This document shows positions 8,271-15,941 of a stretch of DNA of 19,215 bases, piece by piece. The stretch covers positions 1-19,215 of the forward strand of contig CAJKDC010000055.1 in the NCBI GenBank assembly GCA_905198575.1, written 5' to 3'. Made by a program: the position numbers and the translations under genes. Source of the stretch: an uncultured Bacteroides sp. Lineage in GTDB: Bacteria > Bacteroidota > Bacteroidia > Bacteroidales > Bacteroidaceae. Numbering within the stretch: the stretch's first letter is position 1; each line of letters starts with the position of its first letter. The notes below the pieces were generated by a model. It had not been told where the DNA came from. It ran no database searches and saw only the letters and a list, made by a program, of their open reading frames with translations.

Positions 8271-9007
8271 AATCCTGCAGCCAATATTTCAACAATATGT
8301 AATGTTTTGATGGGTAATTTTTCTTTTTCGATGATACCGTTCTGGTGCATCAGGCACGAACAATCTGCTCCTGCAATGTATTCGGCTCCGGTAGCCAGAT
8401 GCCGGTGCACTTTGTCGTGTCCCATCTGGATGGATACTGCATTTTCTTCTACAGAGAACATTCCTCCAAATCCGCAGCATTCGTCTTTGCGTTCCGGTTC
8501 TACGATTTCGATGTCTTTAACCAGCGACAGCAGGTTATACAGCTTGTTATAATGTGGAATGTTCAACTCGCTGGGAGCAGAGAGGTGCAACAGTCGTACA
8601 CCGTGGCAACTGTTTTGTAGAGAAACTTTGTGTGGAAAACGTGCCGGGAGAGAAGTAGGTTGTACTATATCGTGAATAAATTCGCAAATCTCGTATATTT
8701 TTCCTTCGCTGGCACAGCGGTGTTTTTCCTGTTTCAGAAGGTTTCCGTAATGGTCGCGTACGAAAACCACGCAACTGGCAGAGGGACCTACGATATAGTC
8801 GTAATCTTTGAATTGTTCGTCGAAATGATGAGCCAACTGGGTAGCTTTATCTTCAAATCCTGCGTTAGCCATCGGTTGTCCGCAACAGGTTTGATCCAGC
8901 GGATAGTCTACATCAACTCCCAGGCTTTTCAGTAATTTGTAGGAGGCTACTCCTACTTGGGGGTAAACAGCATTGATGTAGCAAGGTATAAATAGACCTA
9001 CTTTCAT
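8267..9007 (-). CDS. lutA: Lactate utilization protein LutA (CCG-domain protein)
   Basis: A 246-residue protein with two cysteine-rich CCG domains, related to the glycolate oxidase GlcF and heterodisulfide reductase subunit families. The first domain has C9, the TCCGQP motif (C41, C42) and SASC (C79). The second has SCHG (C134), ECCGFGG (C177, C178) and DCSC (C216, C218). These cysteines bind an iron-sulfur cofactor in related enzymes. In the LutABC system it works in the cytoplasm in oxidation of L-lactate to pyruvate. It is the first gene of the operon, overlaps lutB by four bases and has a likely promoter about 65 bases upstream. Size and motif order are normal. No lactate permease or LutR-type regulator lies next to it in this window. 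Confidence 0.93.
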   Translation of the reverse strand: MKVGLFIPCYINAVYPQVGVASYKLLKSLGVDVDYPLDQTCCGQPMANAGFEDKATQLAHHFDEQFKDYDYIVGPSASCVVFVRDHYGNLLKQEKHRCASEGKIYEICEFIHDIVQPTSLPARFPHKVSLQNSCHGVRLLHLSAPSELNIPHYNKLYNLLSLVKDIEIVEPERKDECCGFGGMFSVEENAVSIQMGHDKVHRHLATGAEYIAGADCSCLMHQNGIIEKEKLPIKTLHIVEILAAGL

Positions 9008-9071
9008 GATTATTGTGCTTTTTAGTATTTATATTTTGATTTTAAAATGGAAGCATACTCCTTATTAAACG

Positions 9072-9079
9072 CAAAAGTA
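9072..9079 (-). promoter_or_regulatory. Putative Bacteroides -7 element for lutABC
   Basis: The minus strand reads TACTTTTG here, an exact match to the Bacteroides sigma-ABfr -7 consensus TAnnTTTG, and would give a 5' leader of roughly 55-60 bases to lutA. No clear TTTG -33 partner is visible, so it may need an activator. The rest of the 231-base divergent gap 9008-9238 is AT-rich. I see no convincing promoter for the forward Nudix gene and no riboswitch-like structure in it. Confidence 0.4.
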
Positions 9080-9238
9080 TAGAAAGATGTTATAGGTTGT
9101 TCTCTGATATCTAATAAAATTTCTTTATTGAGAAAATATAGCTTGAAGTATCCATAAGAATTTTTTAACGAATATTCGGAATGTATCAAACTTTTTCTTA
9201 TTTTTATGGCTAACTAGATTAACTAAAGTGTTAAGAAG

Positions 9239-9793
9239 ATGGAACATGATGATAAAAAATGGGAAATATTAGAAAGTGAGTATTTGATTCGTCGTCCGTG
9301 GCTTACTGCCCGAAGAGACCACGTACGTTTACCTGATGGTGTGGAAAACAAGGAATATTATGTACTTGAGTATCCGGATTGGGTTAATGTCATTGCAATT
9401 ACGGTCGATGGAAAATTCGTGATGGAACGTCAGTACAGGCACGGATTACAATGGACGGGGTATGAAATATGTGCTGGTGTATGTGAGTCTGGGGAGAATC
9501 CTCTGGAAGCAGCGAAGCGAGAACTGTGGGAAGAAACCGGTTTTGGAGGAGGAGAGTGGAAGTTGCAAATGACAATTTCGGCCAACACAAGTACCATGAC
9601 AAATTTGTGCCATTGTTTTGTGGCAACAGGTGTAGAACGGATTTCGGAACAACATTTGGAAGCAACAGAAGATATTTCTGTGCACTTACTGACGGTAGAT
9701 GAAGTTCGAAACTTGCTTGTCGGTAATGAAATCAGACAAGCATTGATGGCTGCACCCTTGTGGAAATACTTTGCAGAACAGCATTTGCTATAG
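9239..9793 (+). CDS. Nudix hydrolase, ADP-ribose pyrophosphatase-like
   Basis: A 184-residue cytoplasmic Nudix hydrolase. The catalytic Nudix box is complete at residues 80-102 (G80, E86, R94-E95, E98-E99, G101), matching GX5EX7REUXEEXGU exactly. Upstream strands (YYVLEYPDWVNVIAITVDGKFVM region, then the RQYRHG motif at 64-69) are those of the ADP-ribose/NDP-sugar pyrophosphatase branch, which splits the diphosphate bond of ADP-ribose or nucleotide sugars into a monophosphate and a sugar phosphate using magnesium. Substrate cannot be fixed from the sequence. The gene lies 33 bases before the GH65 start on the same strand, so it may lead a transcript with GH65 and GH97, although the functional link is unclear. 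The start ATG at 9239 fits the family N-terminus. Confidence 0.9.
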   Translation: MEHDDKKWEILESEYLIRRPWLTARRDHVRLPDGVENKEYYVLEYPDWVNVIAITVDGKFVMERQYRHGLQWTGYEICAGVCESGENPLEAAKRELWEETGFGGGEWKLQMTISANTSTMTNLCHCFVATGVERISEQHLEATEDISVHLLTVDEVRNLLVGNEIRQALMAAPLWKYFAEQHLL

Positions 9794-9826
9794 TGTGATA
9801 TGAAATAAATGACTAAATTTCGTATT

Positions 9827-11863
9827 ATGAAGGACATAAAATCATTGGCAGTATTTATTACTTTTCTACTTCTTTTATTCCCGGCATCGGCGGCGAATCA
9901 TGTTCCGGATGGCTGGTGTATAGAAATCCAGTCGCGTGAAAACTATAATGGGGTGACCTTGGCCAATGGGCGTATCGGTCTGGTGAGTGGTGCCGATTTG
10001 TTCGCTGTTTCAGAAATCGTTCTGAATGGAGTGTACGACAGGGAATATGCCGGTGGAGTAAGCCGTCTGGTACGCGCTCCTCTTTATACCGGATTACAAT
10101 TAAAGATAGAGGGGCAGCCGGTAGATCATGCAGCCGTTTCGCACTGGAAACAGTCTTTGGATATGAGGCATGCCAGTCTGACCACTTCGGTGCAATATCA
10201 TGGTGTCCGGATTGAGTATACTTTGCGGGCTTTGCGGAATTTGCCTTTCATGAGTCTGGGCGAAATTGCGATTACGCCCGACAAAGACGTAGACATTGAA
10301 CTGGTAAATAAAGTCTCTTTTCCCGAAGAACTGCGCGACGGAAAGTCGCATTTTAAAATGATGCGCGATGCCGAAGCCTATATGCCGGTTTTGGTTGCCG
10401 AAGCAGAAAGTCTTACCGGCATGCAGCAACTGGCTACCTGTAGTGCCTTTTTGTTCGAGCCCGGAACGGCAGGCGAGGCCGATACCCGAAAGGTGAAGGG
10501 TGAGGAAGGAAATGCCTCTTTTTCGAAAAGACTGAAAAAAGGCGAAACTTTCCGGTGTGCCTTGGTGGGCGCAGCCTGTTCCTCGCGTGATTTTGCCGAC
10601 CCGAAAGGAGAAGCAGAGCGCATGGTGGTGTTTGCGTTGCGCCAGTCTGCTGCTTATTTGATTGAGGGGCATAATGTACATTGGGATGATTTATGGAAAA
10701 GCGATATCGTGATCGAGGGTTGTCCCGAAGACCAGCAGGATGTCCGGCTGGCATTGTATCATTTGTATTCGTTTCAGCGGAAAGGTTCGCGTTTAAGCAT
10801 ACCTCCCATGGGCTTGTCTACCGTAAAAGGTTATAACGGCCATGTCTTTTGGGATGCCGAATTGTGGATGTATCCGCCGGTTCTGCTCTTGAATCAGGAT
10901 TTGGCCAAGGCACATATTGATTATCGCTCCGACCGGCTTGCCAAAGCGGTGCAGCGTGCAGAAATGTTCGGCTACCGGGGTGCCATGTATCCGTGGGAAA
11001 GTGATGATTATGGAGATGAGTCCACTCCCACCTGGTGTCTGACCGGAACTTTCGAACATCATATTACCGCCGATATCGGCATTGCCTTCTGGAACTATTA
11101 TCGGGTGACGCGTGATAAGGAGTGGTTGCGTGAAGAGGGTTATCCGGTTATCCGCCGTGTTGCCGATTTCTGGGTGTCGCGTGTATCCCGCAATGAAGAC
11201 GATTCTTACTCCATAAAGAATGTAGTAGGGGCAGATGAGTATGCACCGAATGTAGATGACAATGCTTTTACAAACGGAGCGGCCAAGGTAGCTCTGACAA
11301 ATGCGGTCAAGGCTGCACGGGTACTGCAGGTACAGCCAGATGAACGCTGGGAAAAGATAGCCGACGGCATACGGTTTCACTATATGGAAGACGGCACGAC
11401 GATGGAGCACTCCCGCTATCAGGGTGAAATGATTAAGCAGGCAGATGTGAATCTGCTGGCATATCCGTTGGGCATCGTCACAGAGCCGGAAGCCGTTAAA
11501 CGCGATTTGGCCTACTACGAAGAAAAGATTGACAAAGTGAACGGCCCCGCCATGGGAAGTGCGATTCTTTCGGTTTTGCATGCCCGTTTGGGGGATGCCG
11601 AAGAAGCCTATCGTTTATTCAAGAAAAGCTATATACCCAACAGGCGTCCTCCTTTTGGCGTTTTGTCTGAATCGCCGGCTTCGAACAATCCTTATTTTGC
11701 AACAGGAGCCGGAGGCATGTTGCAGGCAGTGCTGTATGGGTTTGGCGGACTGGAACTGACCGACAACGGTGTGGAGCAGCGTACTCCTGTTTTGCCGAAG
11801 GCTTGGAAATCGCTTACCATAAAGGGGGTAGGTATGGAGAAGAAGGATATAATCATTCATTAA
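9827..11863 (+). CDS. Secreted GH65-family glycoside hydrolase (alpha-glucosidase type)
   Basis: A 678-residue exported protein of glycoside hydrolase family 65. The start at 9827 places a compact signal peptide (MKDIKSLAVFITFLLLLFPASA) at the N-terminus; an in-frame ATG at 9809 would add six residues and is possible. The N-terminal beta-sandwich (about 25-260) is followed by an alpha6/alpha6 barrel with the conserved blocks GHVFWDAELWMYPP, then YPWESDDYGDESTP (391-401) and FEHHITADI (409-417). A catalytic acid is expected at E398 or E410. The block FGVLSESPASNN places E615 where hydrolase members carry a base, and FATGAGGMLQ follows. These features resemble the hydrolase branch (acid trehalase, PGGHG, bacterial kojibiose hydrolase) more than phosphorylases, and export fits a hydrolase because phosphorylases work in the cytoplasm. 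It is followed after 15 bases by GH97. Family sure, substrate inferred. Confidence 0.88.
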   Translation: MKDIKSLAVFITFLLLLFPASAANHVPDGWCIEIQSRENYNGVTLANGRIGLVSGADLFAVSEIVLNGVYDREYAGGVSRLVRAPLYTGLQLKIEGQPVDHAAVSHWKQSLDMRHASLTTSVQYHGVRIEYTLRALRNLPFMSLGEIAITPDKDVDIELVNKVSFPEELRDGKSHFKMMRDAEAYMPVLVAEAESLTGMQQLATCSAFLFEPGTAGEADTRKVKGEEGNASFSKRLKKGETFRCALVGAACSSRDFADPKGEAERMVVFALRQSAAYLIEGHNVHWDDLWKSDIVIEGCPEDQQDVRLALYHLYSFQRKGSRLSIPPMGLSTVKGYNGHVFWDAELWMYPPVLLLNQDLAKAHIDYRSDRLAKAVQRAEMFGYRGAMYPWESDDYGDESTPTWCLTGTFEHHITADIGIAFWNYYRVTRDKEWLREEGYPVIRRVADFWVSRVSRNEDDSYSIKNVVGADEYAPNVDDNAFTNGAAKVALTNAVKAARVLQVQPDERWEKIADGIRFHYMEDGTTMEHSRYQGEMIKQADVNLLAYPLGIVTEPEAVKRDLAYYEEKIDKVNGPAMGSAILSVLHARLGDAEEAYRLFKKSYIPNRRPPFGVLSESPASNNPYFATGAGGMLQAVLYGFGGLELTDNGVEQRTPVLPKAWKSLTIKGVGMEKKDIIIH

Positions 11864-11878
11864 TTTAATAACTATAAC

Positions 11879-13987
11879 ATGAAAAAACTATTGACATTAT
11901 TGGGCGTATTGGGTATGTCGGTTGCGGCATGGGCGCAGACACTGAACTCTCCCGACGGGAATCTGAAGCTGACTTTCGGACTGTCGGCAGAGAAAACCCC
12001 TGTTTATTCGCTGGAATATAAGGATAAGCAGGTGGTGAAAGAGAGTAAGATGGGCTTTGTATTGAAACCGGCCTTGGATTTCAGCAAGAATTTTTCGGTT
12101 GTCGATACGGAGTTCTCCGAATCTACATCGACCTGGAATCCGGTGTTTGGACAGTATCGTGAGATAGAAGACAACCATAAAGAGATGCTGGTCGAGCTGA
12201 AGCAGGAAAAAACCGGATGGCTGCTGAACATCCGTTTCCGTTTGTTCGATGATGGACTGGGTTTCCGTTATGAATTCCCCGTGCAGGGAAATTTACGGAA
12301 TTTTACGTTGGTCGAAGAGTTGACGGAATTCTGTCTGGCCGGTGACCACAAGGCTTTCTGGATACCTGCCGACTATGACACCAATGAGTTTCCTATTACG
12401 ACTTCCAAATTGTCGGAAGTGGCCGGACTGATTGATAAGGTCCGCGAAGAACCTTTGGCTGCCAAGGCGCCCACATCGGGACTTGCCGTGCAGACTCCTT
12501 TGATGTTGAAGTCGGACGATGGTTTATATATCAATATCCACGAGGCCGCATTGGTGAATTATCCGGCTATGTGTCTGAATCTGGATGACAAGAATTTTGT
12601 GATGAGTTCTCACCTTACTCCTGATAAAAATGGAAACAAGGGCTTTATCCAGACGGGCAGCGTTACCCCCTGGAGGACACTGGTGGTGAGTGATGACGCA
12701 CGCGACATCTTGGCCTCTAGCCTCATTCTGAACCTGAATGAGCCTTGCAAGCTGGAGGATACTTCTTGGATTAAACCTACTAAATATGTAGGTGTGTGGT
12801 GGGAGTATTTTGTAGGAGGTGGCTCTACTTGGTCGTACACCGATTACCAGGATATTGTCATTGGACAGACCGACTATACGAAGCTGAAACCGCACGGACA
12901 TCATGGTGCCAATACGGCTCACGTGAAAGAGTATATTGATTTTGCTGCCGAAAACGGTATGGATGCTGTTTTGGTAGAAGGATGGAACGAAGGCTGGGAG
13001 GCTAACTTTGCTTATATCAAGGAGTATATATACAGTTTCACCAAACCTTATCCCGATTTTGATGTGGAAGAATTGCAGCGTTATGCAGCATCGAAGGGCG
13101 TAAAAATCATTATGCACCATGAAACAACCTCTTCGGTGGCCGATTATGAACGCCAGTTGCACGATGCTTTCCGTTTCATGAAAAAATACGGATACGATGC
13201 CGTCAAGACAGGCTATGTAGGTCCTATCATTCCACGCAGCGAGCACCATGACGGACAGTGGATGGTGAATCATTATAATTATGTGGCCAAGACTGCTGCC
13301 GACTACAAGATTATGGTGAACTCGCACGAGGCTGTCCGCCCCACGGGTATGTGCCGCACCTATCCTAACTGGATTGCGCAGGAGTCTGCCCGCGGTACAG
13401 AGTTTGAGTCTTTCAACGGGAACAATCCCGACCATACGACCATCCTTCCGTTTACGCGCCTGATGGGTGGTCCGATGGACTATACTCCGGGTATTTTTGA
13501 AGGCGACCTGTCGGTTTATGGTTCGAACAAGGCCAGACTCAGTACGACACTGGTTAAGCAGCTTGCTCTGTATGTCACGATGTACAGTCCTTTGCAGATG
13601 GCAGCCGACCTGATAGAGAACTATAGAAAATATCTGGATGCATTCCAGTTTATCAAGGATGTGGCAGCCGACTGGGACAACACCTATATTCTGGAAGCCG
13701 AGCCGGGAGATTACATTACGATAGCCCGTAAAGCCAAAGGAGTGAACGAATGGTTTGTAGGAGGTATAACAGACGAGAACGCACGTGAAGCTGTGATTGA
13801 CTTTAGTTTCTTGCCTGCCGGTAAAAAGTATGTTGCCACGATTTATGCCGATGGTAAGAAAGCCGACTGGCGTACCAATCCGAAAGATTATGTTATCACC
13901 CCCCGGAAAGTTACTTCGAAAACAAAGCTGAAACAGCGTCTGGCACCGAGTGGAGGTGTGGCAATCAGCATTAAGGAGCTTCCTTGA
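11879..13987 (+). CDS. susB: Secreted GH97 alpha-glucosidase, inverting SusB type
   Basis: A 702-residue periplasmic glycoside hydrolase family 97 enzyme releasing glucose from alpha-glucosides with calcium-dependent, inverting chemistry. A signal peptide (about 1-20, ending AWAQ) is followed by an N-terminal beta-supersandwich, a central barrel and a C-terminal beta-domain. The predicted catalytic and calcium-site glutamates are E415 (HHETTSS), E484 (NSHEAVRPTG), E502 (QESARG) and E508 (GTEFESF). All four are offset by 24 from the SusB residues E439, E508, E526 and E532 as I recall them, which argues strongly for the inverting alpha-glucosidase subgroup. The aligned region AVKTGYVG lacks the nucleophile Asp of the retaining alpha-galactosidase subgroup. 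It is last in the Nudix-GH65-GH97 unit with a terminator 30 bases downstream. The symbol is by homology only: no susA, susC, susD or susR neighbour is seen. Confidence 0.92.
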   Translation: MKKLLTLLGVLGMSVAAWAQTLNSPDGNLKLTFGLSAEKTPVYSLEYKDKQVVKESKMGFVLKPALDFSKNFSVVDTEFSESTSTWNPVFGQYREIEDNHKEMLVELKQEKTGWLLNIRFRLFDDGLGFRYEFPVQGNLRNFTLVEELTEFCLAGDHKAFWIPADYDTNEFPITTSKLSEVAGLIDKVREEPLAAKAPTSGLAVQTPLMLKSDDGLYINIHEAALVNYPAMCLNLDDKNFVMSSHLTPDKNGNKGFIQTGSVTPWRTLVVSDDARDILASSLILNLNEPCKLEDTSWIKPTKYVGVWWEYFVGGGSTWSYTDYQDIVIGQTDYTKLKPHGHHGANTAHVKEYIDFAAENGMDAVLVEGWNEGWEANFAYIKEYIYSFTKPYPDFDVEELQRYAASKGVKIIMHHETTSSVADYERQLHDAFRFMKKYGYDAVKTGYVGPIIPRSEHHDGQWMVNHYNYVAKTAADYKIMVNSHEAVRPTGMCRTYPNWIAQESARGTEFESFNGNNPDHTTILPFTRLMGGPMDYTPGIFEGDLSVYGSNKARLSTTLVKQLALYVTMYSPLQMAADLIENYRKYLDAFQFIKDVAADWDNTYILEAEPGDYITIARKAKGVNEWFVGGITDENAREAVIDFSFLPAGKKYVATIYADGKKADWRTNPKDYVITPRKVTSKTKLKQRLAPSGGVAISIKELP

Positions 13988-14016
13988 TATAGAAAACTTT
14001 GTTAGATAGCTGAAAG

Positions 14017-14071
14017 TACAGGTGTTTCCTGCTGCGGATATATGCTGCAAGGGGAAATGCCTGTATTTTTT
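14017..14071 (+). terminator. Terminator after GH97
   Basis: A 13-bp stem (14017-14029 with 14053-14065, two adjacent G:T wobbles) encloses a 23-base loop and is followed directly by six T residues. It closes the forward GH65-GH97 unit and isolates the tRNA promoter downstream. Confidence 0.8.
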
Positions 14072-14117
14072 ATTTGCGGATTTTTTTGATGAAGCAGTAG
14101 AAAGAGAGCCGAAAAAT

Positions 14118-14147
14118 TTTGAATTATTGAATTTCTGTCTATATTTG
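14118..14147 (+). promoter_or_regulatory. Bacteroides-type promoter of the tRNA-Ala gene
   Basis: A -33 element TTTG (14118-14121) and a -7 element TATATTTG (14140-14147, consensus TAnnTTTG) are separated by 18 bases. Transcription would start near 14155, a few bases before the mature tRNA 5' end. This is the clearest promoter in the window and supports the Bacteroidales assignment. Confidence 0.75.
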
Positions 14148-14161
14148 CGTCCGAAACAAAT

Positions 14162-14235
14162 GGGGCATTAGCTCATCTGGCTAGAGCGCGACACTGGCAG
14201 TGTCGAGGTGACCGGTTCGAGTCCGGTATGCTCCA
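14162..14235 (+). tRNA. tRNA-Ala (anticodon GGC)
   Basis: A complete cloverleaf can be folded by hand: acceptor 14162-14168 with 14228-14234, D arm GCTC/GAGC (14171-14187), anticodon stem CGACA/TGTCG with loop CTGGCAG (anticodon GGC at 14196-14198), variable loop of five bases and T arm ACCGG/CCGGT with loop TTCGAGT. The acceptor carries the G3:U70 wobble, the alanyl-tRNA synthetase identity element, confirming alanine. The discriminator base is A at 14235. The next bases are CAA, so the CCA end is not encoded and must be added after transcription. It reads GCC and GCU codons. Confidence 0.97.
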
Positions 14236-14247
14236 CAATAATAAAAA

Positions 14248-14283
14248 ACGCTGCATCCGGTTGGGGAATGCAGCGTTTTTTTT
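14248..14283. terminator. Bidirectional terminator shared by tRNA-Ala and sialidase gene
   Basis: A 9-bp stem (14248-14256 with 14268-14276) with an 11-base loop is flanked by A runs (14243-14248) on the left and eight T residues (14276-14283) on the right. It therefore has a U tract on either strand and can end both the forward tRNA transcript and the leftward sialidase transcript, whose stop is at 14300. Confidence 0.85.
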
Positions 14284-14299
14284 ATTGTTGTGGAAATTA

Positions 14300-15928
14300 T
14301 TACTTCTTGATGATATCCGTAAGCTTAATGCTCTGGAAAGTCATGTGGGCAACACTGCTTTCGTACAGGATACCGATGGTTTCCTTGTCAATCATCGTCA
14401 GGCAAGAATATCCCCAGTTATAGCCTTCGTCCAGCAAAAGCTGATATTCCTCAGGCCATGTATTTCCACCGTCCAGACTGATTTTGATTGTCATGTCCTT
14501 ACGTGCACTGGTAGAATTCGGATTCGAGAAGATAAGCAAGTCTTTTCCCAGAACATTGTCTTTAGCCGGAACACTGATGAGGCTGGCCATACATACCGGT
14601 TCGATGAGGGCTGTGCGTGATGATTCATGCTCTTTCCATGTTTTTCCGAGGTCGGTTGTGGTATATACCGCACGGCTTCCTCCGCGGTTGTCGCGCATGT
14701 TGAGCATCAATACCCCTGGAGAAACTTCTGCCACCTGCGATTCGGTGGTATTGGTACGGGCATGCTGGTGGATTTTCCAAGTTTCGCCACGGTCCTTGCT
14801 ATACATAATGCCGGCATTGGGAACACGTGTCTTGTCGATAAACTGAATCGGGAATACCAGTGTGCCGTCACTCATGGTTATACCTCTTCCGGGGCCCTGC
14901 AGCAGGAAGTACCATTCGGGCAGTTTTACCTGCTCGGTGATGTTGATTGGAGCCGACCAGGTTTTACCGTCGTCGGTACTTTTGGCCAGTACCAGCTGTG
15001 CCGTGTGGTACATGTCCATACCCTGATGTGAGCTCCACCATGCACGCTGGTTACCCATGCCGTGTGTCCAGGCAGCTACAATCCATACGGTATTGGTTTT
15101 GGTATCGACCAGAATAGACGGGTCGCCCACACCGTTCTGTGCGGCTGGAAGTCCTCCGGTTTCACCGAATGAAAGAGGCAGACGCATCTTTTCCCAAGTC
15201 TTGCCTCCGTCGGTGCTTCGGCTTAAACCTATGTCAACATGTTCCTGCAGGTCCACACTGCTGTTGTAGCGCACATCGTATACGCCCAGTAAAGTTCCCT
15301 TGTTCGTAGTGACGAGTCCGGGGATTCGGAATGCAGCCGAACCGTCATCTCCTGCGTGGCGTACACCGATACCGGTGCGGTGCGCGATATTTTCCGGTGA
15401 AACCACTTTCATGGGGGCACTGCTGCCATCTGCCTTGATGTCGGTTATATCGGCCGAAACAGTGGTGTGCAGTGAAGCCGACGGGTTCATTTCAATACTG
15501 ACCCAGAAGAAATTGAATCCGGGGAAAAGCTTCTGTTGCGCTTTCAGTGTAATGCTGTTGGTCTGTGGCTGTTGGGTGTCTTTCAGGATAGAGTAAGACG
15601 GGTTGGCAGCCAGTGTATTGCCAGGCTGGTTGCTGGAAATATATTCTACCGGAGCAAATCTTTTTTTGCCTCTGTCCTGCGGAGCTTCCGTACCGCTGTA
15701 ATACAGTTTGATATTTTTTATTTCAGAAAGCGGCGTGTTTTTGTCCAGTTGCAAGGTTACTTCGTCCAACTCTTTTGTTTCAAGCGCATTTACACGCATG
15801 TAGAACAGCACGTTGTCTTGTCTTTCAATAAGGATGGGATACTGCGGCTCTTTTACAAAAATAGTATCCGAAGCGTGCGTAGCCAATGCTCCCAATATGC
15901 TTACGGCCAGAGAGAATAGTTTTTTCAT
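14300..15928 (-). CDS. nanH: Secreted sialidase (exo-alpha-sialidase, GH33)
   Basis: A 542-residue exported neuraminidase that removes terminal sialic acid from mucins and other host glycans. A signal peptide (MKKLFSLAVSILGALATHAS) leads into a beta-rich N-terminal domain (about 20-175) of the kind that precedes Bacteroides sialidases. The six-bladed propeller follows, opening with the FRIPGLV motif that carries the first active-site arginine. Five Asp-boxes (SxDxGxTW) are visible: STDGGKTW, STDDGKTW, SKDRGETW, TTDLGKTW and SLDGGNTW. The remaining arginines lie in the MRDNRGGSR region and beyond. Length is normal. The ATG at 15928 is chosen because the signal peptide begins there and it leaves a 13-base gap after the yhcH stop; a TTG at 15961 would overlap that gene and add an unlikely leader. 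It is the last gene of the NanM-YhcH-sialidase operon. Confidence 0.95.
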   Translation of the reverse strand: MKKLFSLAVSILGALATHASDTIFVKEPQYPILIERQDNVLFYMRVNALETKELDEVTLQLDKNTPLSEIKNIKLYYSGTEAPQDRGKKRFAPVEYISSNQPGNTLAANPSYSILKDTQQPQTNSITLKAQQKLFPGFNFFWVSIEMNPSASLHTTVSADITDIKADGSSAPMKVVSPENIAHRTGIGVRHAGDDGSAAFRIPGLVTTNKGTLLGVYDVRYNSSVDLQEHVDIGLSRSTDGGKTWEKMRLPLSFGETGGLPAAQNGVGDPSILVDTKTNTVWIVAAWTHGMGNQRAWWSSHQGMDMYHTAQLVLAKSTDDGKTWSAPINITEQVKLPEWYFLLQGPGRGITMSDGTLVFPIQFIDKTRVPNAGIMYSKDRGETWKIHQHARTNTTESQVAEVSPGVLMLNMRDNRGGSRAVYTTTDLGKTWKEHESSRTALIEPVCMASLISVPAKDNVLGKDLLIFSNPNSTSARKDMTIKISLDGGNTWPEEYQLLLDEGYNWGYSCLTMIDKETIGILYESSVAHMTFQSIKLTDIIKK

Positions 15929-15941
15929 GATGGTAGTAGAT

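Noticed and set aside
9008..9238. Small gene or riboswitch in the lutA-Nudix gap
   Set aside because: No open frame with a credible start and no strong hairpin pattern; AT-rich promoter DNA is the simpler reading.
10793..11581. 262-codon minus-strand open frame inside GH65
   Set aside because: Antisense to conserved GH65 blocks and without domain or start signal; explained by codon bias of the real gene.
12524..14050. Long open frame of 508 codons on the minus strand opposite GH97
   Set aside because: It runs antisense to an intact GH97 gene with all catalytic motifs. Its translation is rich in His, Ile and Arg with no recognisable domain, so it is a shadow frame.
14162..14235. tRNA gene as an integration site for a mobile element
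   Set aside because: No integrase, no repeat of the tRNA 3' end in the window and normal core genes on both sides.
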